Below are positions 9,770-18,756 of a stretch of DNA of 64,000 bases, piece after piece; the first letter of the stretch is position 1; each line of letters starts with the position of its first letter. This DNA is from Thalassobaculum_A sp040219215 (GTDB lineage Bacteria; Pseudomonadota; Alphaproteobacteria; Thalassobaculales; Thalassobaculaceae). The stretch covers positions 1-64,000 of the forward strand of contig NZ_JAVJSX010000033.1 in assembly GCF_040219215.1 (NCBI RefSeq), read 5' to 3'. Position numbers and translations under genes: made by a program. The notes beneath the pieces are model-generated. The model made no database searches and was not told where the DNA came from. It saw only the letters and a program-made list of their open reading frames with translations.

Positions 9770-10165
9770 ATGGCTGAGATTGTCTTTCCGGATCTTCGGG
9801 TCGTGGTGATCGAGGACGAAGAATTCACCCGCAAGATCATTGTGCGCGGCCTACGCACTCTCGGAGTCGTCAAGGTTCACGAAGCATCCGACGGCAGCGA
9901 GGGCCTGAAAGTTGTCGCCACCGTCCGCCCGAACCTCGTGCTGTGCGACATCCACATGGAGCCAGTCGACGGGTTCCAGTTCCTGGACCACCTGCGAAAG
10001 CTGCCGATCCCGGCCATTGCGGCCACGCCGGTGGTATTCCTGACGGCCGATGCCGAGCATCACACCGTTCTGGCCGCCAAGAAACTGCGGGTGAACGGGT
10101 ACCTGGTGAAACCGGTATCCGTGAACCAGTTGCAGAAGCGGATCGAGAGCGCCCTCGCCAACTGA
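9770..10165 (+). CDS. single-domain response regulator (CheY-like)
   Basis: 131 residues, a lone receiver domain: acidic pocket IEDEEF (about 14-19), phospho-acceptor Asp60 in LCDIHMEPVDGFQF, Thr in VFLTADAE and Lys in YLVKPVS. No output domain is present, so it should act by protein contact or as a phosphate shuttle. It follows the hybrid kinase by 9 nt and is almost certainly co-transcribed; the kinase's C-terminal HPt domain is the likely phosphodonor. The gene ends 4 nt before the convergent hydrolase gene. Confidence 0.9.
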   Translation: MAEIVFPDLRVVVIEDEEFTRKIIVRGLRTLGVVKVHEASDGSEGLKVVATVRPNLVLCDIHMEPVDGFQFLDHLRKLPIPAIAATPVVFLTADAEHHTVLAAKKLRVNGYLVKPVSVNQLQKRIESALAN

Positions 10166-10169
10166 CCGG

Positions 10170-11033
10170 TCACGGTTTGCCCAGGATGAAGGCCCGGAGG
10201 ATGCGTTCGGCTTCCGCCGGTCGGTCCCGATGCACGCCGTGCCCGGCGCCGTGCACCACCTGATAGCGCACCAGATCCTTCGGCAGCGACGCCACGATCT
10301 CCTCAGAGTCAGCAAGCGGGGTGACCGGATCCCGGTCCCCCGCAAGGACCAGCGTCGGGCATCGCACCTTGGCAAGGTCCGCGCGGAAGTCCATTCGCCA
10401 GCGCTCGCCATCGGCCTTGAAGAACCTCGCCGCCGTCGCATCGCGCCGGATCGCCCGGGCACGCATCTGCGGATCCTGCGGGCGGGTGTTGTAGTGTGGC
10501 AGACAGTGCCGGTCCCACTCCCTAATGACCGCCGGGTCCTTGTCGATCGCCCCGCCCCAGAATCGTTCGGCGGCCCGCCGCGCCTCCGGTCCACCCATCG
10601 ACTCAAACGCCTCGTACTTTCGCTCGAACACCGACCGACACGCCGTGGACGCCAGGATCAGCTTGGACGGCAAATCCGGATGACGAATTGCAACCGATTG
10701 CGCCACAAAGCCGCCGAACGATAGGCCGTAGACAATCGGCCGCTCGATCTCCAGCGCCTCGCAGAAACCGACAATGTCGTCGCCCCATTGGGCCAGGGTC
10801 TGCGATTCCGGCGGACCGTCGTCGCTGCGTCCATTGCCACGATGGTCGATGTAGACAACCTGCGCGATGTCGGCGAACCGGCCGAACCACGGCTTGAAGG
10901 AACTGTGATCGCTGCCCGGTCCACCATGCATGACGATCAGGGTCGGCTTCGGGCGCAACGTCGATCCACTCGGCGTCAAGCCTGCACCCTCGACGTCGAA
11001 AAACAACCGGACCCCGTTGACCAGGACGCGCAT
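10170..11033 (-). CDS. alpha/beta hydrolase, proline iminopeptidase-like
   Basis: 287 residues with the full alpha/beta-hydrolase set: oxyanion motif VMHGGPGSDHSSF, nucleophile elbow YGLSFGG with Ser105, acid in LAGDRDPVTP and His in HGAGHGVHRD. The HGGPGS sequence is typical of the S33 (prolyl aminopeptidase / tricorn-interacting factor) group, but substrates in this group vary widely. No signal peptide, so cytoplasmic. The start has AGGA about 10 nt upstream. It converges with the response-regulator gene and is divergent from the epimerase gene, 88 nt apart, so it probably has its own promoter in that gap. Confidence 0.8.
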   Translation of the reverse strand: MRVLVNGVRLFFDVEGAGLTPSGSTLRPKPTLIVMHGGPGSDHSSFKPWFGRFADIAQVVYIDHRGNGRSDDGPPESQTLAQWGDDIVGFCEALEIERPIVYGLSFGGFVAQSVAIRHPDLPSKLILASTACRSVFERKYEAFESMGGPEARRAAERFWGGAIDKDPAVIREWDRHCLPHYNTRPQDPQMRARAIRRDATAARFFKADGERWRMDFRADLAKVRCPTLVLAGDRDPVTPLADSEEIVASLPKDLVRYQVVHGAGHGVHRDRPAEAERILRAFILGKP

Positions 11034-11121
11034 ACCGGACCCATCCTTTCCTCGAGAGAGAAGCCGGTACTATGCTCCGCGGATTCCGTCGACGACCAGA
11101 GCCGATTGGGACGAGAACGAC

Positions 11122-12048
11122 ATGGCGCATTCGAAAGTGCTGGTAACCGGCGGCGGCGGCCTTCTTGGACACCATGTGGTCGACGCCCTGCTGCCTGACC
11201 ACGCCGTCGAGGTTCTCGACCTGCGCAAACCGACGCAGAACGTCATCCACCGTCCCGTAGACATCCGAGACCTTGATGCCGTCCGCAGCGCGGTACGCGG
11301 TCACGACCGGGTCATACACCTAGCCGGGATCGACGACGGCACCGAGGTGCCCGACCAGCGATACGTCGAAGTCAACGTGCAGGGCTCATGGAACCTGCTG
11401 CACGCCTGCGAGGAAGCCGGGGTCGCGAAAGTGGTCGTCGCGTCCTCGTCGGCCGCGTTCGGCCTGAACCCACGCAACCCGCCGGACTACCTGCCGATCG
11501 ACGAAGCCCATGCGCTGCGGCCGACACGCACCTACGACCTGACCAAAATGCTGATTGAACACACGGCCGAGAGTTTCGCGCGGCGGGGCCGCATCGGCTC
11601 GATCGTCTGCCTGCGTCCCACCCTGATCGTCCGGCCCGAGAAGGCGCCCGAAATTCTCGCGGAACTGGCAACGATGACTCCAGCGGAGGGAAATCCGGGG
11701 ATCACCGTTGACGCTCCGCGCTACGGCGACCTGCCGGCCCATCGCTGCTACGTCACTTCGCGCGACGCCGCCGCAGCGTTCCGGGCCGCTCTGTTGGCCG
11801 ACACCGCACCGTTCGCCGCATACGTCATAGCCGCGCGCGACACACTCGGGCGGGTCGATGCCCTGCCGTGGATCGATCGCGTCCATGACCGGCGACCGAT
11901 GGTCCGCGACCCGGCGTGGTTTGCCGACAACGCGCATGCCAGCCCGCTCGACAGCCGCGCCGCCGAGCGCGACCTCGGCTGGGTGGCCCGCGACGACTGG
12001 TCGACCGTGGTTCAATCGGCAATCGACACCCGAAAGATTCCGCAATGA
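11122..12048 (+). CDS. NAD-dependent epimerase/dehydratase (extended SDR)
   Basis: 308 residues. N-terminal Rossmann motif VLVTGGGGLLGHH, DIRDLDAV (nucleotide-ring contact region), VIHLAG and active-site Tyr138-x3-Lys142 (YDLTK) after ASSSAAFG place it among extended SDR sugar-nucleotide epimerases or dehydratases. The ATG at 11122 starts the Rossmann strand directly; longer in-frame starts add a non-conserved tail that overlaps the divergent gene's promoter gap. Its stop overlaps the next start (ATGA), so it is translationally coupled to the putative glycosyltransferase. A role in supplying a sugar donor for that enzyme is inferred. Confidence 0.8.
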   Translation: MAHSKVLVTGGGGLLGHHVVDALLPDHAVEVLDLRKPTQNVIHRPVDIRDLDAVRSAVRGHDRVIHLAGIDDGTEVPDQRYVEVNVQGSWNLLHACEEAGVAKVVVASSSAAFGLNPRNPPDYLPIDEAHALRPTRTYDLTKMLIEHTAESFARRGRIGSIVCLRPTLIVRPEKAPEILAELATMTPAEGNPGITVDAPRYGDLPAHRCYVTSRDAAAAFRAALLADTAPFAAYVIAARDTLGRVDALPWIDRVHDRRPMVRDPAWFADNAHASPLDSRAAERDLGWVARDDWSTVVQSAIDTRKIPQ

Positions 12049-13310
12049 CCAGACGCCCCGACGCGGCCGCGTTCGAACAGGACATGCGCGCGCGGTTCCT
12101 GCAGCGCGAGAACCTGGAAAAACTGTTCCGTCTGGTGCTGCCGCACATGGACCCCGAGCAGCCGACCCTGGTCTACATCCTCACCCAGTCCGACCGCATC
12201 GGCCATTTCACGCTTGAACCGCAGATCCTGAAGACCCTGTACGCCGGCACATACCGGCGCATCGTCATCATCACGCCGACCCTGGGCAAGCCGGGCACCA
12301 ATGCCCTGGTGCGCGACTGTTTCGACGACACCTTCGTCTGGGTCGAGACCGACGATCCGGTGATCCAGTCCATGGGCTTCCTTGACGGCGGACTGGCCGA
12401 TCTGAAACGCATCCACCTGCTGCTGCAGTCGCCGCGCCTGCTGATTGTCGATTTCTGGCGCAAGGTGGTGGGCGGCGCGCAGCCGACGCTCCTGACCCTG
12501 CCGGATGCGGTACGCGAGCGCGGGCATCGGCAATTGCGCAGCATCGGCATCGACCCGTCCGCCCCGTTCGCCTTCTTCCACGTCCGCACCATGAAGTACC
12601 TGGATGCCCTGTCGCACCACGGGCACCGCACCGCCCGGATCGAATCCTACGCGCCGTCGATCCGGCGGATCCGCGATGCCGGCTACCAGGTCGTTCGGAT
12701 CGGCGAACCGGGGCTTGAGCCACCCGGCTGGATCTCCGACGGCTATGTCAGCCTGCCCGACGCGCTGCCGGACTTGGCGCCGGACGACCGGGCGGTCGAT
12801 CTCGCGGTGCTCGCCGATGCGGCGTTCGGCACGGCGCAGAACTCCGGGCCGATCTGGGTGGCCGCCGCGTTCGGTACGCCGACCCTGCGCACCAACACCC
12901 CGTTCGAGCATCTGAACCTGCCCTATAACCGCGACCTGACCCTGTTCAAACGCTACCGGGACCGGTCCGACGGACGGATGCTGAACTACCCGGAGATCCT
13001 TGAGCGCCGCCTGCCGTCGGTGTTCCGCGACGCCGATTTCGAGGAACGCGGCATCGAACTGGTCGAGAACACCGCCGACGAGATCGATGCGGTGACCCAG
13101 GAGTTCCTGATGATGCTCGGAGGGGGGGCTGGAACACTGCCGGCGGAACGACACCAGCGCTTCCTCGATCTCGGCGCTGCCTATGAACAGTCGATATCCG
13201 GCGAGGCATGGTTCCGGGATGAGAACCTCGATTTCTACGGCTATGGCCACCGGTTCGGTGAAATCGCCAGCCTAGCGCTGCCGACCGAACCGGATTTCCT
13301 CGGCGAATGA
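12045..13310 (+). CDS. putative glycosyltransferase, TIGR04372-like
   Basis: 421 residues, cytosolic, no membrane segments. It resembles the TIGR04372 family of putative glycosyltransferases: an N-terminal half with ILTQSDRIGHFTLEP and a C-terminal half with FAFFHVRTMKYLD, SIRRIRDAGYQVVRIGEP and FGTAQNSGPIWVAAAFGTPT. The last resembles the nucleotide-sugar binding region of GT-B enzymes (a conserved Gly-rich loop followed by A-x-x-x-x-x-P). It begins by ATGA overlap with the epimerase gene. Family assignment is from memory of the sequence pattern, so the acceptor and sugar are unknown. Surface glycan or glycolipid decoration is a reasonable inference. Confidence 0.55.
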   Translation: MTRRPDAAAFEQDMRARFLQRENLEKLFRLVLPHMDPEQPTLVYILTQSDRIGHFTLEPQILKTLYAGTYRRIVIITPTLGKPGTNALVRDCFDDTFVWVETDDPVIQSMGFLDGGLADLKRIHLLLQSPRLLIVDFWRKVVGGAQPTLLTLPDAVRERGHRQLRSIGIDPSAPFAFFHVRTMKYLDALSHHGHRTARIESYAPSIRRIRDAGYQVVRIGEPGLEPPGWISDGYVSLPDALPDLAPDDRAVDLAVLADAAFGTAQNSGPIWVAAAFGTPTLRTNTPFEHLNLPYNRDLTLFKRYRDRSDGRMLNYPEILERRLPSVFRDADFEERGIELVENTADEIDAVTQEFLMMLGGGAGTLPAERHQRFLDLGAAYEQSISGEAWFRDENLDFYGYGHRFGEIASLALPTEPDFLGE

Positions 13311-13366
13311 CGCTGGCTTTGCGGTGATGCTACGCTCGCCGCAGTGATGAGAGTCGGGAGGATGGC

Positions 13367-14404
13367 ATGGCCCGGACACGCGGACTGCAAGCGGACGCCA
13401 GAGCGGCGGAAGTTCCGGTCCTGGACCTCGCAGCGTATCGCGCCGGTACCGCGGGTGCGCTCGATGCTCTGGCCGCCGAACTGCGACACGCCCAGGAGAA
13501 TGTCGGCTTCTACGTGATCATCAACCACGGCGTACCGCAGTCGCGGATCGCCGCCGCGTTCGAAAGCGCCCGGCGCTTCCATGCCCTGCCGCTTGAGGCC
13601 AAGCTGGCACTGCGGGCGAACGAGCACAACATCGGCTATCTGCCGTTCAAGGGCAGCACCACCCGGTCGTCCAGGGTCAACGTCAACACCAAGCCGAACC
13701 TGAACGAAGCGCTGTTCGTGAAACGCGACCTGGCACCGGACCATCCTGACGTTCTGGCCGGCAAGCGCTACAAGGCGCCGAACCAGTGGCCCGACGAGGC
13801 GGTCCTGCCCGGCTTTCGCGCCGATGTCGTGGCGTATTGCGATGCGCTGGAGGCGCTCGCCAAGTCCCTGATCCCCGTTTACACCCGTGCACTCGATCTG
13901 CCGGCCGACTGGTTCGGCACCGCTTTCGACATGCCGATGTACACGCTGCGGATGACCCACTATCCGCCGGTGCCGCAGGCCGAGATCGAGGACAACCAGT
14001 TCGCGATTGCGCCGCACACCGATTCCGGGTTCCTGACCCTGCTCGCGCAGTCCGACATTCCCGGCCTGACGATCCGCCTGCCGGACGGCACGTGGGTTGA
14101 ACCGCCAATGATCCCCGGCTCGTTCGTCGTCAACACCGGCGATCTGGCCCACCGCTGGACCAACGAGCGGTTCCTGTCCACGCCACACCGGGTGATCCAC
14201 CGCACGCCAACAGACCGCTATGCGGTGCCGTTCTTCTTCGACTGCTCCTACGACCATGTGATGGAATGCATCCCCACCTGTATGGGGACGGGCAATCCGC
14301 CGAAGTACCCGCCGACCACCTATCCGGAGTACCAGCTCTGGTTCGGCAGCCGGAACTACGCGCACATCAAGCCGAAGGACGGCGAAAAGCTGACGGAGGG
14401 ATGA
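13367..14404 (+). CDS. isopenicillin N synthase-like 2OG-Fe(II) oxygenase
   Basis: 345 residues. The non-haem iron triad is complete: His217 and Asp219 in APHTDSGFLTLL and His274 in STPHRVIH, followed by Arg284 (RYAVPFFF) for the 2-oxoglutarate carboxylate. The N-terminal DIOX_N region is present (VPVLDLAAYR and GFYVIINHGVP). Such enzymes hydroxylate or oxidise small molecules; the substrate cannot be read from the sequence. It is followed by an SDR with ATGA overlap, so the two products probably act on the same compound. Confidence 0.85.
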   Translation: MARTRGLQADARAAEVPVLDLAAYRAGTAGALDALAAELRHAQENVGFYVIINHGVPQSRIAAAFESARRFHALPLEAKLALRANEHNIGYLPFKGSTTRSSRVNVNTKPNLNEALFVKRDLAPDHPDVLAGKRYKAPNQWPDEAVLPGFRADVVAYCDALEALAKSLIPVYTRALDLPADWFGTAFDMPMYTLRMTHYPPVPQAEIEDNQFAIAPHTDSGFLTLLAQSDIPGLTIRLPDGTWVEPPMIPGSFVVNTGDLAHRWTNERFLSTPHRVIHRTPTDRYAVPFFFDCSYDHVMECIPTCMGTGNPPKYPPTTYPEYQLWFGSRNYAHIKPKDGEKLTEG

Positions 14405-15186
14405 GTATGGCGACCGGCCGACGGTTCGACGGACGCGCCGCCATCGTGACCGGCGGTGGAGGCGGGCTGGGCCTCGCCATCGCGCGGCGGTTGGCGGATG
14501 AAGGGGCGAGCGTTCTGCTGGCCGACATGAACATCGCACTCGCCGAGCAGGCGGCAGGCGAACTGGCCGAGACCGGTGCTACCGCGATCGCGAGCCGTGT
14601 CGACGTGACCAACGGTGACAGCGTCGAGGCCATGGTGACCACTTCCATGACCGCGTTCGGTCGGATCGACATCCTGGTCAACTCGGCGGGGATCGGCGAG
14701 CAGGTCTCGTTCCTGAAGCAGCGGAGCGAGGATTTCGAGCGGATCGTCGCCGTCAACCTGACTGGCTCGTACCGCTGCGTCCGGTCAGTCGCCCCAGCCA
14801 TGATCGCCGCCGGGCAGGGCACCGTGATCAACATCAGCAGCGTAGCCGGCCTTACTGGCATCTCTGGACGCGTCGGCTATGGCAGTTCCAAGCACGGCGT
14901 GGTCGGCCTGACCAGGACACTCGCCATCGAGCTTGCGCCGTTCGGCATCCGGGTCAACGCGGTGGCGCCGGGACCGGTGGACACCGCCATGGTCGCTCAG
15001 GTCCACACCGAGACAACGCGCTCGACATATACACGGAACATCCCGCTCGCCCGATATGGACTGCCGGAGGAAATCGCGGCTGCGGCGGCGTTCCTCGCAT
15101 CGGACGACGCCAGCTATATCACCGGCCACACATTGCCGGTCGATGGCGGGTTCGCGTCTACCGGAGCAATGTTCGATCCCGATTGA
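14401..15186 (+). CDS. SDR family oxidoreductase (classical)
   Basis: 261 residues with NAD(P) motif IVTGGGGGLGLAIA, NSAG (about 94-97), catalytic Ser147 (INISSVAG) and Tyr160-x3-Lys164 (YGSSK), and a C-terminal ITGHTLPVDGGF tail. Acidic Asp42 after the second strand (LLADMN) favours NAD over NADP. The start overlaps the oxygenase stop (ATGA), with GGAGGG just upstream. It probably oxidises or reduces the product of the 2OG oxygenase; that is inference from coupling only. Confidence 0.85.
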   Translation: MSMATGRRFDGRAAIVTGGGGGLGLAIARRLADEGASVLLADMNIALAEQAAGELAETGATAIASRVDVTNGDSVEAMVTTSMTAFGRIDILVNSAGIGEQVSFLKQRSEDFERIVAVNLTGSYRCVRSVAPAMIAAGQGTVINISSVAGLTGISGRVGYGSSKHGVVGLTRTLAIELAPFGIRVNAVAPGPVDTAMVAQVHTETTRSTYTRNIPLARYGLPEEIAAAAAFLASDDASYITGHTLPVDGGFASTGAMFDPD

Positions 15187-15227
15187 GTCACATAAATTTC
15201 GCGTCAATTGCTGGAATATTTTACCGC

Positions 15228-15299
15228 ACCCGATGCGGTCCTGTCCGGATTGGGGTACGCTGCCTGCGGGAACATGATCGACATCAACCCGATGCGGTC
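15228..15299. repeat. 13-bp direct repeat in the leader of the glycine-rich protein gene
   Basis: ACCCGATGCGGTC occurs at 15228-15240 and again at 15287-15299, 59 nt apart, in the 186-nt gap before the exported protein gene. The first copy also forms part of a small hairpin (ACCGCA at 15223-15228 with TGCGGT at 15234-15239). The spacing (about 5.6 helical turns) is unremarkable. It may be a regulator site pair or chance in GC-rich DNA. Confidence 0.3.
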
Positions 15300-15372
15300 G
15301 GACCGGTCGTTGGGGGGCGGCAGCGATGAATCCTCAGCGATGGACTGTAGAAACAGATCTGAGGAGTACCCC

Positions 15373-15756
15373 ATGAAGACGCTCAAGACAGTGGCTGCGG
15401 CCGGCGTTATTGCCTCGACCATGGCGCTGGCGCCATCAGGAGCCCATGCGCAGGCCCCGACAGCTTCAAGCTTCGATGGCTATCGCGTCGTCGCAATCAC
15501 CGCCGGTGTGATTGGCGGTGCGGTAATCGCCACGATCGCCACCGATGGTCTCATCATCCCGGTCTACGCCTACATGACCGGTGGCGGAGCAGCGGCCGGC
15601 GGGATGGGCGGTGGCGCAGCGGCAGGCGGCGTTACCGGCATGACCGTTGAAGGGGTCATGATGGGTAACCTCGTGCACGTGGTCCGCGGCAGCATGCGGG
15701 TCCTCGGCGCCATCGGCGGCGGCTTGTACGCTGATTCCTGGTATACCGGCCAGTAA
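15373..15756 (+). CDS. small exported glycine-rich protein of unknown function
   Basis: 127 residues. Signal peptide about 1-26 (Lys-rich start, hydrophobic core AAAGVIASTMALA, AHA cleavage site). The mature part has a hydrophobic helix (about 39-57), a tandem Gly/Ala repeat at 70-86 (GGGAAAGGM then GGGAAAGGV), and a second Gly-rich hydrophobic stretch near 107-120. This glycine-zipper character suggests an outer-membrane or membrane-associated small protein. The start was chosen because GAGGAG lies 6 nt upstream and the signal peptide begins there; the longer open frame upstream lacks both. I do not recognise a family. Confidence 0.65.
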   Translation: MKTLKTVAAAGVIASTMALAPSGAHAQAPTASSFDGYRVVAITAGVIGGAVIATIATDGLIIPVYAYMTGGGAAAGGMGGGAAAGGVTGMTVEGVMMGNLVHVVRGSMRVLGAIGGGLYADSWYTGQ

Positions 15757-15769
15757 GAGACACGCGGTG

Positions 15770-15800
15770 CGGGTGCATTTCCTCAACGGGGATGCACCCG
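15770..15800 (+). terminator. hairpin between convergent genes
   Basis: CGGGTGCAT (15770-15778) pairs perfectly with ATGCACCCG (15792-15800) around a 13-nt loop. It sits 14 nt after the glycine-rich protein stop and 40 nt before the convergent kinase stop, where a transcription end is expected for both strands. There is no T-run, so an intrinsic terminator is only probable. Confidence 0.4.
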
Positions 15801-15839
15801 GATTGCTCGTGCGCCTCCGTCGTGAACGGACGGCTGCGT

Positions 15840-18692
15840 TCAGGATGGACGGATTGTTCGTGACGCCGGCAAGAGGACCGTCGCGGTCGTGCCGCGGCCG
15901 ACTTGGCTGTCGAACCTGAGTTCACCCTTAAGAGCGTCAACGTGCGATTTGACAATGGCCAGCCCGAGGCCAACGCCGTCATGGTCGCGGACCAGCGGCC
16001 CCTGGCGTTGCCAGAACGGCTGCGTCACGTTGTCGATCAGTTCCGCCGGAATACCAACACCCTGATCCCTGACCGATACTCCAATCGCACCATCGGCATC
16101 CCGGAAGGTGCGTAGCTGTACGGACGCACCGGAAGCCGAAAACTTGATGGCGTTCGACAGCAGGTTCTGCAGGACCTGATACAGGACCGCACCGTCGACG
16201 TTCAACGGCAGCAAGGCGTCGTCCCGGTCGACAGTGACGTCGATGCTTTTCTGCAGTGCGGTCGGGCCAAGGTCCCTGACCACAGCGTCCGCCACGTCGT
16301 TGATAGCACTGCGCGCGCCGCTCTCCGACAGGTTGGTCCGCTCCGAGCGTGAGAAGTCCAGGATCACCTCGATCATGCTCAAGAGTTTCGAGCCGCTACC
16401 GATGATGTCCTCGACGTATGCACGGTAGTGGTCATGGCCAAGCGGGCCGAACAGCTCCTGCTTCATCAGGTCAGCAAACCCGATCACGGCGTTCAACGGC
16501 GTGCGCAACTCATGGCTCATGTTCGCCAGGAACTCCGACTTTGCGGAACTCGCCGACTCGGCTCTGATCATCGCCTCGGTGATCTCCATCTCCCGATGCT
16601 TCAACTCGGTGATGTCGGTGTACACGCAGACCACCCCGCCTTCGGCGGTCGGCCGTTCGTCGATGAGGAACCATCGCCCGTCCAGACACTCGCGCACCAC
16701 CGGCCTGCTGGTTTCGGCGAGCGTCGCCATACGCTCGGCAACCCAGTCGTGTCCCCGACCGACGGCATCGACCGGCGCCCGCGACGTTTCGGCATAGCAC
16801 TCCATGATGACGTCGAAGCGACCACCGGGACGCGCCGTCGAGCCGGCTTCGCCAAGCATGTCGACGAAGCGCGCGTTGCAGATAACCAGACGATGATCCG
16901 GACCGAACAGGGCAAATCCATCGGTGATTCGCTCAACGGCGTCTCGCAGTCTTTCGACGGCTTGGCGAGCCGCCGATTCGGCGCCGATCCGGGCGCTGAT
17001 GTCCCGCAGGACGATCACAAAGGTCAGCTCCGGCGCTGCGGTCTCGGCAACCGTCAATTCGATCGGCACCTGCACTCCGCTGCCTCGATCGGTTGCAGCC
17101 GCGATGATCTGGTGGCCGCGAACCGAGTCATGCAGAGCTCGCTCCGGCTCATCTCGGACCGCCCGCGCCCAGAAACCGACCAGCCACCCCTCGACCCGTG
17201 AGCCGCGCAGTTGCTCGGCTGGCACCTTGAACAACCGCTCGGCGCCGGCGTTCGCCGTCAGAATTCGCGCATCGCGATCAACGGTGATGATGGCGTCGAA
17301 ACTGGCGTCCACGACCTGACGCATATAGGCGTCTTGCTGTGCGAGGAGCGCAGACTGCCGGCGGCGTTGCACGCCTTGTTCATGGATGCGCACAACCGCG
17401 AGGTGACCCGCAAGCACCAGCGCAACCACAAGCGGGAAGCTGAAATCCACCAGGAGCGCCGCCCCGAGCGCCATCACCGCCGCGGCCGAGGACATCACCA
17501 CGCCAAGGCCAACCGCCGCCGCCCCGAGCGACGCCAGCCCAAGGCACGGCGCACCACCGACCAGGGCCAGGCCGATCGCGACGGCCGCTGCGAGTTCGAG
17601 CGTCATCAGGTATGCCGGGCGCGCCATGACCCGGTCACCGAGAATCGAATCGATCGCCATGGCCTGGAACACCGCGCTCGCGGTGCCAACTCCGGATGCG
17701 GTCTTGACCGACACCCCGATGCCCGCCGCCGAGACCCCTACCACAGCGATACGCCCCTGGACGTCACGGTCGGAGCCGTCGCCCTTCAGCAACCGGTGGG
17801 CGGCAATCACTGGAATCCGTTCAGAACCGCTCGCGTCAATCCAGAGTCGACCGCGCTTGTCCGTCGGCACGAACCGGTCGCCAAGCAGGATGCCGTCCGG
17901 ACCGGAGGTTGATGGCACCCGAAGAATGAGATTGCCGGCACCCGCCGCGGTGCGGGCCGCCTCGACCGCCAGGCCGGGAAGCATCGTCCGGTCGACAACC
18001 ATCGCACCCGGAACGGTCCGCACCACGCCGTCCAGGTCCGGGTAAAGATTTATGATCCCGACACCCAGGCTTGCCTGTTCGATGACCGGAAGGGGGCGAA
18101 CAACGCCGGTAGAGGCCGGTAGGCCGATAGGGATCGGAGCGCCGTGCACTGCCATGCGCCCGATGATCGGATCACGGCCATTCGCTGTCGGGCCGGATGC
18201 GGTCGCTGCCGCTGCAGACACTACACGGCCCCGGCCCATCGCCCGGGCCAGGACCGCATCGTTGTCCTTGGCGCGTTCTTCGGCCGACAGCGCTGCAGGT
18301 TCGATATCGGAGACGGCCCCAGACAACCGAGCCGGCGACATCCGGTCGGCTTCCGCCAGCAGCATGTCGAACACGATAACCGACGCCTGGGCATCGACCA
18401 GTCTGTCGACAACCTGTCCCAGCGTACCCCGCGGCCACGGCCATTGACCGAGGGTCGCCAGGCTCTCCTCGTCAATATCGACGACCATCACGGCCGGTGG
18501 CTGCGATGCCGTCGACCGCAGGCTGGCAATGGCATCGAAGCTCCAAAGGCGCATCGCCGTCAGGGGAGCCACGTCGGCAAACCGCGCGAGCAGCAGCGCG
18601 CCCAGAAGCGCACATCCGATCAACCGGTCTCGCCACCGGCCGCCATGGTTGCTCGGCTCCGGCGCAAACGGATGAGGTGGCGGGATGGTCAT
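15840..18692 (-). CDS. CHASE2-domain sensor histidine kinase
   Basis: 950 residues. An N-terminal membrane segment is followed by an extracytoplasmic CHASE2 domain (about 45-345; VMVVDIDEESLATLGQWPWP and ASVIVFDMLLAEADR are typical), then three membrane segments (about 355-445). PAS near 460-570 (DASFDAIITVDRDARILTAN), a second PAS near 590-700 (ITDGFALFGPDHRLVICNAR), HisKA with His727 (MSHELRTPLNA) and HATPase (LLSNAIKF, GVGLGLAI) complete it. There is no receiver, so it needs an external partner. It ends the FecR-OmpA-CHASE2 run on the minus strand and should act in the inner membrane, sensing a periplasmic signal. Confidence 0.9.
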   Translation of the reverse strand: MTIPPPHPFAPEPSNHGGRWRDRLIGCALLGALLLARFADVAPLTAMRLWSFDAIASLRSTASQPPAVMVVDIDEESLATLGQWPWPRGTLGQVVDRLVDAQASVIVFDMLLAEADRMSPARLSGAVSDIEPAALSAEERAKDNDAVLARAMGRGRVVSAAAATASGPTANGRDPIIGRMAVHGAPIPIGLPASTGVVRPLPVIEQASLGVGIINLYPDLDGVVRTVPGAMVVDRTMLPGLAVEAARTAAGAGNLILRVPSTSGPDGILLGDRFVPTDKRGRLWIDASGSERIPVIAAHRLLKGDGSDRDVQGRIAVVGVSAAGIGVSVKTASGVGTASAVFQAMAIDSILGDRVMARPAYLMTLELAAAVAIGLALVGGAPCLGLASLGAAAVGLGVVMSSAAAVMALGAALLVDFSFPLVVALVLAGHLAVVRIHEQGVQRRRQSALLAQQDAYMRQVVDASFDAIITVDRDARILTANAGAERLFKVPAEQLRGSRVEGWLVGFWARAVRDEPERALHDSVRGHQIIAAATDRGSGVQVPIELTVAETAAPELTFVIVLRDISARIGAESAARQAVERLRDAVERITDGFALFGPDHRLVICNARFVDMLGEAGSTARPGGRFDVIMECYAETSRAPVDAVGRGHDWVAERMATLAETSRPVVRECLDGRWFLIDERPTAEGGVVCVYTDITELKHREMEITEAMIRAESASSAKSEFLANMSHELRTPLNAVIGFADLMKQELFGPLGHDHYRAYVEDIIGSGSKLLSMIEVILDFSRSERTNLSESGARSAINDVADAVVRDLGPTALQKSIDVTVDRDDALLPLNVDGAVLYQVLQNLLSNAIKFSASGASVQLRTFRDADGAIGVSVRDQGVGIPAELIDNVTQPFWQRQGPLVRDHDGVGLGLAIVKSHVDALKGELRFDSQVGRGTTATVLLPASRTIRPS

Positions 18693-18756
18693 GCCTCGAT
18701 ACTAGGCGCTCTTGCCGCTCGGGCGCACCACGGTACGTTGCCGCAGACCGCTCCGA

